A stretch of 44,004 bases of DNA. It comes from a virus. The translations under genes were made by a program, and so were the position numbers. The notes beneath the pieces were generated by a model. The model did no database searches. It was not told where the DNA came from and saw only the letters and a program-made list of their open reading frames with translations. The stretch covers positions 1 through 44,004 of IMG/VR virus record IMGVR_UViG_3300036980_000478; one strand, written 5' to 3'. This document shows positions 26,255 through 33,221 of this stretch, piece by piece (the stretch's first letter is position 1; each line of letters begins with the position of its first letter).

Positions 26255-29213
26255 GCGGATCTTCTACAAGAAGAATCTCAGCTTCGGTCTGCGCCCTGAT
26301 GTCGACTTTGATTTCCAGACCTCTCAGGAAGGTGGCCGCCTAGAGCTTGGCGGCATGGTAGCTGACTTCGTCTACTGGTACTGGAAGATCATCGTCAGGA
26401 TCCAGGGGCCTACCCACACGCAGCCCAGGCAGATCGACGTTGACGCCGAGCAGGGCCGCCGAATGGCGGACATGGGCTTCCAGGTCTACGACGTTGAGGA
26501 GGAGCTGGTCTACAGTCCGATCCGGCTGGATGAGTGGTTCCGCAAGGTGATCCTATTCAACCCTGGCAAGAACGGTCGGGACGTGATCGCCGGCAACACG
26601 CTCTACGACATGCCAACAGGACGCGCATCGTACATGTCTGTCCCGGCCATGAACTTCGCCATGTCTACCGACGAGAAGAAGTGGGTCAACGACATCGAGG
26701 ATCGCGTCGAGAACGCCGAAGGCGCGCTCGAACGCATCTTCGGCAAGCAGATCCACGTTATCGGCGGGATCTCCGACATCAGCGAGAACCTTGGGCTGAT
26801 CCAGGCTGGCGAGTTCCGTTCGGGGAATCGCAAGGAGCCCGGATCCGGCTTCACTGGTGTCAGGATCGCCTATCCCCCGGTTGTATATAGCGGCGCTGAA
26901 TGGAACATCGCCGGGGTCAACAATGACGTGCTGCAGTTTGGCCTGCGTGCTTCTGACGGCAAGGCTTTGGCAGGTGGCGGCGCCGTCATCCTCGACTCCA
27001 CTGGTGTCACTGCAACTGCTGGAGTGATCGGCGGTTGGACAATTGGAGCTACCTCCCTAAAGGCTGGTACAGGTGCATCGACAGTCGGGTTGGATAGCGG
27101 AGGAACAAACCCGGCGATCTATGCAGGCAGCGCAACTCCTGCGTCGGCTCCGTTCAGGGTAACGAAAGCAGGAGCTGTCACCGCGACTTCGGGGACGATT
27201 GGAGGCTGGACGATCAGTTCAGCGACAATCCAATCGAATGTGGGCGGGGCAGGGATCATTCTCAATACCACTGGCGGGGCGAGTATCAAAGTCGGCTACG
27301 TCAACGAGAACTTCATTATGATCGACGGATGGAACCGCCGCATCTTTAGCGCCAACTTTGTTGCTGGAGCTAGCGGCTTCAACATCGACGCTGACAGCGG
27401 GGATGCGGAGTTCGGACATCTAACGGCGCGCGGCCTGATCCGCTGTGCCGTTTTCGAGAAAGATCAGATCAGCTCGATTGGTGGCTGGATGGCCGTTCTT
27501 GACTCCGACGAGCTCGCGGTCTCCATGACTGCTGCTGATGCGCAGTCAGTGTCTATCGCTGGCAATACGACCTTCGCTACCAACGACATCCTGCGGATGA
27601 AGGACGGAACCAACGATGAGTGGCTCACCGTAACAGGGTCTGGAACGAATGTCCTGCCACTACTCAACGTCGGATTTGAGACTGCGGGCGGTGGCGGGGC
27701 TGACGTTTTTGCTAATTGGACCGAGGATCCACAGGACGGCTCAATCTCCAGGGACTCGACCACGCCGCATGGCGGAAGCTACTCCTGCAGGTTCACGAAT
27801 GGAACGACCTATCCAACGGTATCTCAGACAATCCCGGTGGTCGCGGGAAAGAGCTATACCCTGTCGTACTGGACCCGAGGCGACAACACCTACGACGGCT
27901 CCTTCTCGATCTACGACAACGACAATGGCATCTATCCCTACGGGGCAAATCATTGGTTCACCAACGTTTTTGCGTACACATGGACGTACAAGACGTTTAC
28001 CTGGAAGCCGATGGCGAGATGCGCATCCATCACGCTGATGTTCCACGGCTACGGAGGTAACCAGCCCGGCGCACAGTCATGGTTCGATGACATTCAGATC
28101 ACCGCCAACGAATACGTTACCTATCCCGTCACTAGGGATGCCGCGGGGGCTTATTCAGCAAATGCCAACCCCGCTTGGAAGTCCGGCCAGGCTGTTGTGA
28201 ACTATGGCGCCTCGGGTGAGGGCGGGGTAATGATGTACGGGAGCGGCGTCCCATCATTCAGCATCTTCACCCATGCCGGATCCCCCTGGTCAACCCTAAC
28301 AAATCATGTCAGCATGACGCCGACGCTAACCAAGTTCGGGGATAATGTCGGAGCAGCAGCATCGACCGCTATCGCGATCATGCACAGCGCACAAACCTAC
28401 AACTCCGAGTCGATGGGCTCTGGAGACGTTCTGTTCGGAGACAACTCCACCAGCAAAGCGAACATGCTGTGGGACAAGTCCGCCGGCACGATCTTGTTCC
28501 GCGGCGGGACCACAACGCAAGGCTCCATCGACGTGAGCGGCGCCGCCATGTTCGGAGGCGGAGCGGTTGTCCTCAATGCTAACGGAGTCAATATCATCCA
28601 GGGATCCGATCAGTTCAACTATGTGAACTGGTGGCTGGATGATGGCCTAGATCTGATGTATGGGTCTATCGGATGCTTCCTGACACTTGAGGGATCCAGC
28701 GAAAGCTGCACGGCTCTTATTCTTGGCGGTGGTGCGCGCAGTGGGTCGGCAAGCCTGGCATACGCCAGTGTCTACATGGAGGCGCGTGGAGAGGATACTG
28801 CTGGCACAGGATACGCCAAGTCAAAGCTGCGCCTGCTTAGTGCCAAGGGGACAACGGATGAATTGCTGACGCTGTGGTGGGCAGCAAACGCCGGTTACGC
28901 AAATACATGGTTGAAGATCACAAAAGCGGCGTTCATTTGGAACGACGACTCTCAGGATCTCGACATGCGCTTCGAGTCCGACGGCAACGCGGATATGTTT
29001 GTGCTTGACGGTGGACTGAACTGCATTGGCATTGGGGCGACTCCTGCGACAAACGTCATCCTTGATGTTGTTAGCACCACCAAGGCATTCAGGCCTCCGG
29101 TGATGACCACGACGCAGCGAAACGCTATTGGCACTCCCCTGGCAGGCATGATTATCTGGAACTCGACAACTACACAGCTTGAGGACTACAACGGCGGCTG
29201 GGCCGCCGTATGA
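26220..29213 (+). CDS. Tail fibre / receptor-binding protein with carbohydrate-binding module
   Basis: About 997 residues from ATG 26220; alternative in-frame starts exist at 26166 (TTG), and no strong ribosome-binding site decides between them. The N-terminal ~250 residues may anchor it to the tail. Next come repeats of the GGWTI type (VIGGWTIGATSL, TIGGWTISSATI), known from phage tail-tip and fibre proteins. Residues ~480-640 read as a CBM4/9-like jelly roll (NVGFE, WTED, SQTIPVVAGKSYTLSYWTRG, SWFDDIQI). The C-terminus (RPPVMTTTQRNAI, LAGMIIWNSTTTQLEDYNGG) matches the end segment of many fibre proteins. It probably recognises a host glycan. It is followed by a candidate promoter and the lysis cassette. 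Confidence 0.8.
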   Translation: MATQSVKGSLPERIFYKKNLSFGLRPDVDFDFQTSQEGGRLELGGMVADFVYWYWKIIVRIQGPTHTQPRQIDVDAEQGRRMADMGFQVYDVEEELVYSPIRLDEWFRKVILFNPGKNGRDVIAGNTLYDMPTGRASYMSVPAMNFAMSTDEKKWVNDIEDRVENAEGALERIFGKQIHVIGGISDISENLGLIQAGEFRSGNRKEPGSGFTGVRIAYPPVVYSGAEWNIAGVNNDVLQFGLRASDGKALAGGGAVILDSTGVTATAGVIGGWTIGATSLKAGTGASTVGLDSGGTNPAIYAGSATPASAPFRVTKAGAVTATSGTIGGWTISSATIQSNVGGAGIILNTTGGASIKVGYVNENFIMIDGWNRRIFSANFVAGASGFNIDADSGDAEFGHLTARGLIRCAVFEKDQISSIGGWMAVLDSDELAVSMTAADAQSVSIAGNTTFATNDILRMKDGTNDEWLTVTGSGTNVLPLLNVGFETAGGGGADVFANWTEDPQDGSISRDSTTPHGGSYSCRFTNGTTYPTVSQTIPVVAGKSYTLSYWTRGDNTYDGSFSIYDNDNGIYPYGANHWFTNVFAYTWTYKTFTWKPMARCASITLMFHGYGGNQPGAQSWFDDIQITANEYVTYPVTRDAAGAYSANANPAWKSGQAVVNYGASGEGGVMMYGSGVPSFSIFTHAGSPWSTLTNHVSMTPTLTKFGDNVGAAASTAIAIMHSAQTYNSESMGSGDVLFGDNSTSKANMLWDKSAGTILFRGGTTTQGSIDVSGAAMFGGGAVVLNANGVNIIQGSDQFNYVNWWLDDGLDLMYGSIGCFLTLEGSSESCTALILGGGARSGSASLAYASVYMEARGEDTAGTGYAKSKLRLLSAKGTTDELLTLWWAANAGYANTWLKITKAAFIWNDDSQDLDMRFESDGNADMFVLDGGLNCIGIGATPATNVILDVVSTTKAFRPPVMTTTQRNAIGTPLAGMIIWNSTTTQLEDYNGGWAAV

Positions 29214-29223
29214 CGGATCGTTG

Positions 29224-29229
29224 TAGAAT
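29224..29229 (+). promoter_or_regulatory. Candidate -10 box before the lysis cassette
   Basis: TAGAAT within GTAGAAT ends 18 nt before the ATG at 29247, in the 33-nt gap after the fibre gene. The same 7-mer occurs before 18290 and 43852 at a similar distance. No -35 consensus is seen (GGCCGC at the expected place). Confidence 0.4.
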
Positions 29230-29246
29230 TGAAGGGGAGGAACAAC

Positions 29247-29615
29247 ATGGCAGGCAAGGTAGACTTCTCGGATTGGGAGCACAAACCGATGGAGCTTGAG
29301 CTTTCAGAGCGTGCGGTGATCGTGTGGATGATCGCGGAACTCGGCAACGCAGGCAGGACGGCAGCCAGGATGATCACGCGGATCTACGACAACCTCATCC
29401 TGGAGACTGCCCAGGGTTTCTCGCCGGCCACCGCTCACGAGGTCGGCGTGTACGACATTTCTGGCATCGAGCTTGAGTGGATCCGCGATCAGCTCAACAA
29501 GCACCTGGACGATCAGAACCCGACGATGCCCGTCAGCCTGGCGCGACATGCCGTGAGGCTGTCCGACAAGGTCTCTGCCCGGCTTGAGGATGGAACAAAT
29601 GCGCCCCTGGGTTGA
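29247..29615 (+). CDS. Hypothetical protein at head of lysis cassette
   Basis: A 122-residue, helical, moderately acidic protein. ATG 29247 has GGGGAGG 6 nt upstream; an in-frame ATG at 29229 lacks one. Segments such as RAVIVWMIAELGNAGRTAARMI could form amphipathic helices but are too polar to be membrane-spanning. The last codons overlap the start of the muramidase gene, implying coupled translation. No family recognised; a lysis-regulating or structural role is possible. Confidence 0.68.
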   Translation: MAGKVDFSDWEHKPMELELSERAVIVWMIAELGNAGRTAARMITRIYDNLILETAQGFSPATAHEVGVYDISGIELEWIRDQLNKHLDDQNPTMPVSLARHAVRLSDKVSARLEDGTNAPLG

Positions 29616-30279
29616 CACCAGCCGGCACAACGGCAAGCTGGATGTCAAGAAGATCAAGGCCCGCGGCTTCGCTGGCATCATCGCCCGCTGCACGATCGGC
29701 GTGGCGCCGGTCGATGAGCAGTATCACCGCACCCAGGAGATCTGCGCCGGCGAGGGCATGGGGTTCGCTGCCTACGGCGTGAACTGGCCAGCCAACAAGA
29801 ACCCCAGGCTCGAGGCGAGATACTTCGTCGATCATCTTGGCAATCCGATGCCGGATTTCGTTGTTGGCGACTTCGAGGTCGGGCTCAAGGACAAGAATCT
29901 ATCCGGCGCCAACCTCGTCGATCAGGCTCTCAAGTGGATGGACATGCTCGACTCGCTTGTCACTCTGTCGTGCTTGTTCTACACAGCGACGTGGTACTGG
30001 AACAGCAAGAAGCTCGGGCCGTATACGAACCGGGGCGAGCTACGCTGGAAGGTGCTGCCGGCGCACTATCCCTATGATCCCAGGCAGATCCCGGCGCTGC
30101 CGCCGCGCTACTCCAAGGATGTGCTCAGCCCATTCGAGATTGGAACCGTGAAGCCCTCCATTCCCTACCCCTGGAAGGCGTCGTCGATGGCCGGTTGGCA
30201 GTGGACTAGCAAGGGACGGGGCAAGGTGGACGGCTATCAGGAATCCCGCTTCATGGACCGGATCGTACTTTTGCCTTGA
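29599..30279 (+). CDS. GH25-family muramidase (endolysin)
   Basis: A 226-residue protein from ATG 29599; ATG 29590 and TTG 29584 are alternatives, and the 9-nt spacing from GAGG favours 29599. The GH25 lysozyme signature is clear: N-terminal PWVDTSRHNG (D6), the strand motif VVGDFEVG with D91 and E93 as the catalytic pair, FYTATWYW (127-134), and AGWQWTSKGRGKVDG near 198-212, the usual C-terminal substrate-groove strand. The family hydrolyses the beta-1,4 bond between MurNAc and GlcNAc. There is no signal peptide, so release needs a holin; a single-TM protein follows 12 nt downstream and a multi-TM candidate lies at 35728. No separate cell-wall-binding domain is present. Confidence 0.88.
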   Translation: MRPWVDTSRHNGKLDVKKIKARGFAGIIARCTIGVAPVDEQYHRTQEICAGEGMGFAAYGVNWPANKNPRLEARYFVDHLGNPMPDFVVGDFEVGLKDKNLSGANLVDQALKWMDMLDSLVTLSCLFYTATWYWNSKKLGPYTNRGELRWKVLPAHYPYDPRQIPALPPRYSKDVLSPFEIGTVKPSIPYPWKASSMAGWQWTSKGRGKVDGYQESRFMDRIVLLP

Positions 30280-30290
30280 GAGGGAACGTG

Positions 30291-30590
30291 ATGGTGGAAC
30301 GCAAGCAAGTTGCGAACGGGTGGGAACGATGGAGGGGTGCCACGGACGAGCGACTGAAAAACATCGAGTCGAGGCAGGAGAGCATGGCCATTGATCTGAC
30401 GGAGGTCAAGACTACCTCTCATGCCAACAACGTCTTGCTCCAGCAGCTCGTCGGGAATAGTGCTCCTGAGGAGAAGTCTTCCTCCGTGAGCTTCCGATGG
30501 CTGGCCGAGAAGGTTGGCATCCCACTTCTGTTGGGGCTCAACACAATCATCTTGGGCCTTGTGCTGGCCCATGTTCTAGGAGGGAGCTGA
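30291..30590 (+). CDS. Single-pass membrane protein, XhlA-like holin accessory candidate
   Basis: A 99-residue protein from ATG 30291 (GGGAACGTG upstream). The N-terminal ~50 residues are charged and coiled-coil-like (RLKNIESRQESMAIDLTEV), and the C-terminus has one clear transmembrane helix (GIPLLLGLNTIILGLVLAHV). This layout is that of XhlA-type (hemolysin XhlA) proteins, which assist holins in Bacillus phages. Its place directly after the muramidase supports a lysis role. Whether it acts alone as a holin or with the four-TM protein at 35728 cannot be told from sequence. Confidence 0.65.
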   Translation: MVERKQVANGWERWRGATDERLKNIESRQESMAIDLTEVKTTSHANNVLLQQLVGNSAPEEKSSSVSFRWLAEKVGIPLLLGLNTIILGLVLAHVLGGS

Positions 30591-30591
30591 C

Positions 30592-30816
30592 TTGGACAAT
30601 TCGCTTGCGTCTGTTTCGGATGGAGAGCTGCAGCTTCGCCTGGCTATCCTACGCAAGATTGAGCAGGAGGAAGCGGATGATGAGCGGGTGTGGCGTGTGA
30701 AGGAACAGATCGCCACGCTAGAGGCCGAGGTATTGCGTCGAGGCCGACCGCCGGCGCAGGTCGTCGGCCTGAAACCATTGATCATACAGGCCACTCGAGG
30801 AGGCAGAAATGGCTGA
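30592..30816 (+). CDS. Small coiled-coil hypothetical protein with TTG start
   Basis: A 74-residue protein starting at TTG one base after the preceding stop. AGGAGGGAG sits about 6 nt upstream, which makes the TTG start convincing. Most of the protein is one long charged helix (LQLRLAILRKIEQEEADDER, KEQIATLEAEVLRRG), followed by a short basic tail. It overlaps the next gene by 8 nt. Possibly a lysis accessory (spanin-like size, but no signal peptide or lipobox), or structural; unknown. Confidence 0.6.
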   Translation: MDNSLASVSDGELQLRLAILRKIEQEEADDERVWRVKEQIATLEAEVLRRGRPPAQVVGLKPLIIQATRGGRNG

Positions 30817-31252
30817 GGGCGATGGAGCGATCTACAACAATTTCAAGGAACGGGTCATGGAGGGGGTGTTCAACCTGGCAACCGGCGGAGACACTCTCCA
30901 ACTTACTTTGCACACTGGCTACACCCCCAACGTCGATACGCATGACGAATGGGCGGATGTCAGCGCGACGGAGTATGGAACAGCCTCTGGCTACACTGCT
31001 GGAGGCAAGGTGGTCGCCGGGCAGGATGTGACCCAGGACGATCCCAACAACCGCGGAGTGTTCGACGCCACGGATGTTGTATGGACTACCCTTGGTCCGT
31101 TGAGTCCGGCAACGCCGTCGCACTGCATTCTGTGGGACAACACGCCAGCCGGGGATCCGCTGATCTGCTATTGGGAGCTTGGAACAACGGCGACCAATGG
31201 CGGAGACTACACGATCCAGTTCGGCGCCCTTGGTATCATTCTGCTCACTTGA
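30809..31252 (+). CDS. Phage structural protein of a common small-virion-protein family
   Basis: A 147-residue protein with the ordered motifs LTLHTGYTPNVDTHDEWADV, ATEYGTASGYTAGG, DATDVVWTTLG and a C-terminal FGALGIILLT. This pattern recurs in many tailed-phage genomes in small proteins near fibre genes, where it is annotated as a structural or tail-associated protein. All-beta character, no signal peptide. The ATG overlaps the previous gene by 8 nt. A specific role (fibre base, decoration) is not known to me. Confidence 0.72.
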   Translation: MAEGDGAIYNNFKERVMEGVFNLATGGDTLQLTLHTGYTPNVDTHDEWADVSATEYGTASGYTAGGKVVAGQDVTQDDPNNRGVFDATDVVWTTLGPLSPATPSHCILWDNTPAGDPLICYWELGTTATNGGDYTIQFGALGIILLT

Positions 31253-31280
31253 CCTTGGCCTACTAGGAGGGGCTTAGATC

Positions 31281-31709
31281 ATGGCTATCTACAGTTTGGC
31301 GAACAGAACGGGTATTACGACCACGACCGCGGCGAGCTTGGAGATCCGAGCGGCTGCGGCCAACCGCCCTCGGATGCTGGAAATGGGCATCTGGCTCAAC
31401 GCGGCCACGCAGTCGCCCATCGGCATCGGACGACCGCAGGCAATCGGTATCACGCCGACCTCGCCCGTGACGGTTCTGCAAGAGGACCCGGGCGACAGCA
31501 ACGGTCTGACGCAGACCGCGCTGGCTTGGGGCACGGCTCCGACGGTGCCGCTCAATTTCTTCCGTCGGCTCAACATCGCTGCAGCTATCGGTGCGGGTGT
31601 GCTGTTGACCTTCCCGCGTGGCATCGTCATCGCTGCGTCCTTCTCGCTGGTCAACTGGAACATTGCGGCAGTCAGCCTGTACGACTGCCACATCGTCGTT
31701 GACGAGTAG
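31281..31709 (+). CDS. Small virion-type protein
   Basis: A 142-residue, Ala/Thr/Ile-rich, beta-predicted protein with AGGAGGGG 9 nt before the ATG. It reads like a single beta-sandwich (PRMLEMGIWLNAATQSPIGI, NFFRRLNIAAAIGAGVLL) without catalytic residues or membrane helices. It sits among small structural-type genes and ends with a Cys-His pair and an acidic tail (YDCHIVVDE). Likely particle surface or tail-associated; function unknown. Confidence 0.65.
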   Translation: MAIYSLANRTGITTTTAASLEIRAAAANRPRMLEMGIWLNAATQSPIGIGRPQAIGITPTSPVTVLQEDPGDSNGLTQTALAWGTAPTVPLNFFRRLNIAAAIGAGVLLTFPRGIVIAASFSLVNWNIAAVSLYDCHIVVDE

Positions 31710-31714
31710 CGGTC

Positions 31715-31885
31715 ATGGCCACCGACTATCAGGTGGTGAAGGCCAAAGTCATCGCCGTTCTCGAAACGCGCGTCCTGGCACAGATCGCCCTCGGATGGGA
31801 ACCTGTCGGTGGCGTCTGCTACGGCATCAACGAACTCGAAGCCGATGCTGAGGCCTATCTGTTGCAGGCGATGGTGAAGCCATAG
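31715..31885 (+). CDS. DUF1737-like small protein (56 aa)
   Basis: A short gene between two longer ones. The product fits the DUF1737 pattern: N-terminal YQVVKAKVI, a helix (LETRVLAQIA), the hallmark GWEPVGGV, and a terminal LQAMVK. Family members occur in phages and bacteria and their biochemical role is not established. The start ATG follows the previous stop by 5 nt with only a weak purine run. It is the best-conserved-looking short ORF in this part of the window. Confidence 0.65.
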   Translation: MATDYQVVKAKVIAVLETRVLAQIALGWEPVGGVCYGINELEADAEAYLLQAMVKP

Positions 31886-31895
31886 GAGAAACAAC

Positions 31896-32147
31896 GTGGG
31901 GACGACCGTCTACATCAACAAGATGCCTACCCTGCACTCGGGCGGGCGTCAGACTGCCGGACCATCCGAGCGGGACATGGTGTGCTGCGCCTGCTACCGC
32001 TTCTTCGTCGTGACGACGCGGACGTGGGCGGAAGCAGAGCGCCAGCCATGTCCCTACTGCCATAGCCACGAGACGACCGCCATGCTTGGCGAGTACCACA
32101 ACGCCGAGCCGGTGCTTGTCTCTGACGGCAAGGGAGGGTATCGCTGA
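31896..32147 (+). CDS. Small zinc-ribbon-like protein
   Basis: An 83-residue protein with GTG start after TAGGAGAAAC. Two CxxC pairs (VCCACYRFF and PCPYCHSHET) about 30 residues apart make a single zinc ribbon likely; the second pair is followed by histidines. The rest is short and hydrophilic. It ends in the ATG of the next gene (shared A at 32147), implying coupling. Zinc ribbons of this size in phages may bind nucleic acid or stabilise a structural protein; no choice is possible here. Confidence 0.65.
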   Translation: MGTTVYINKMPTLHSGGRQTAGPSERDMVCCACYRFFVVTTRTWAEAERQPCPYCHSHETTAMLGEYHNAEPVLVSDGKGGYR

Positions 32148-32653
32148 TGCCTGGTCAAGTTCTCGGAACGGGAGCACAAGTCAGCGTAGGCGGGTATCGC
32201 AGGCCCGACCGCTGGCTCAACTTCCGCTACGCTTTCCCTCCCGAGCGGGACATCCGAGATCGCGAGGACTCTCCGGGAGGGCGCAACCCCTACAATCTGT
32301 GGCCTCCGAGCGACCTGATGGGCGGCGAAGAAACCGGCATGACGGTGATGAAGATTCTTTCCTACGACGATGATGTGAAGTTCGGAGGGCGGAAGGGGCC
32401 GATCGTGGTGGCCGGTCAGACAGTGGACAGCGGGGGCGCTCCCCTGGCTGGAATGACCGTCGAGCTGTGGCTGGTTGCCCCGCTGAATGTTGGCGATGCC
32501 GTGCAGAAGCAACCGCAGTTCGTCGCTGCTCTCTACTCGGATGCCAACGGCCTGTTCGCTTTCACTGTGCCGGATACGACGAGTCTCTACAAGGTCGAAG
32601 CCTACGATGGCAGCCGAAGTGGAGTGACCGTGAGGAACCTGACAGGTGCCTAA
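32147..32653 (+). CDS. Virion protein with Ig-like carboxypeptidase-regulatory-type domain
   Basis: A 168-residue protein. The N-terminal ~85 residues are Pro/Arg/Asp-rich and unrecognised (FRYAFPPERDIRDREDS). The C-terminal ~80 form a CarboxypepD_reg/CNA-B-like beta-sandwich: IVVAGQTVDSGGAPLAGMTV, LYSDANGLFAFTVP, YKVEAYDG. In phages such domains are accessory modules on virion proteins that often bind cell surfaces or mucus glycans. The start ATG overlaps the preceding stop, and the gene ends overlapping the next by 8 nt. Confidence 0.65.
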   Translation: MPGQVLGTGAQVSVGGYRRPDRWLNFRYAFPPERDIRDREDSPGGRNPYNLWPPSDLMGGEETGMTVMKILSYDDDVKFGGRKGPIVVAGQTVDSGGAPLAGMTVELWLVAPLNVGDAVQKQPQFVAALYSDANGLFAFTVPDTTSLYKVEAYDGSRSGVTVRNLTGA

Positions 32654-32903
32654 GCTACAGAAGCTCACCTGCCTGGCCTACGCTGGCGCGCCGAAGAATG
32701 TAGTGCTGGCGCTGAACCACGCTCCCGACATCACGAAGGAGCTTGTCAGGCGCACCGTGTTCCTCATCAACGCTCCGAGGACGGTGCCTGCACCGGCGGA
32801 TGTCATTGAGGGCGTGCAATATGGAAACAACGGCACCGAGTTCACGGGAACATACGAGCTGCTAGAAGAAGCCGAATCGTCCTATCAAATGGGGTTGGTC
32901 TAA
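32646..32903 (+). CDS. Small hypothetical protein (85 aa)
   Basis: Starts at GTG 32646, overlapping the previous gene, and ends at the first base of the next ATG (TAATG), so it is locked into the operon by overlaps on both sides. The product has a strand-rich middle (RRTVFLINAPRTVPAPADVI) and a Tyr/Glu-rich end (TGTYELLEEAESSYQ). No motifs recognised. The tight packing with virion-type genes suggests a structural or assembly role. Confidence 0.55.
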   Translation: MPKLQKLTCLAYAGAPKNVVLALNHAPDITKELVRRTVFLINAPRTVPAPADVIEGVQYGNNGTEFTGTYELLEEAESSYQMGLV

Positions 32904-33217
32904 TGGCTGCTCCCTACAATCCACCTGTCAAGGGCGAGGAGTTCAAGGTGCGCATCGGACTGCGCCTGAGATCCACGACCTATAGGCTGGCCGCCAGCCC
33001 AACGATCGCTGCCGGAGACTTCAAGATCGACAAAGACGGAGCTGGCTTCAACGATCTAGCCACGCTACCTACCGTCAGCCCGGCGGGAGGGAAGGCTGTC
33101 TTGATTGAGCTTTCGGCAACGGAAATGAACTGCGACGTTGCGACGATCCTCTGCTCAGATCAGACCGATCCGCCCGAGTGGTCTGACTTCATGTTTTCTA
33201 TCCCTACTACGAGTTAG
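32903..33217 (+). CDS. Small phage structural protein
   Basis: A 104-residue protein with a pattern common in tailed phages: TYRLAASPTIAAGDFKIDKD, then LATLPTVSPAGGKAVLIELS, then ATEMNC. These form a compact beta-sandwich, typically encoded beside fibre or tail-tip genes. Two cysteines near the C-terminus (MNCDVATILC) could pair but are unlikely to in the cytoplasm. Start by TAATG overlap with the previous gene. Functional detail unknown. Confidence 0.68.
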   Translation: MAAPYNPPVKGEEFKVRIGLRLRSTTYRLAASPTIAAGDFKIDKDGAGFNDLATLPTVSPAGGKAVLIELSATEMNCDVATILCSDQTDPPEWSDFMFSIPTTS

Positions 33218-33221
33218 GTAA

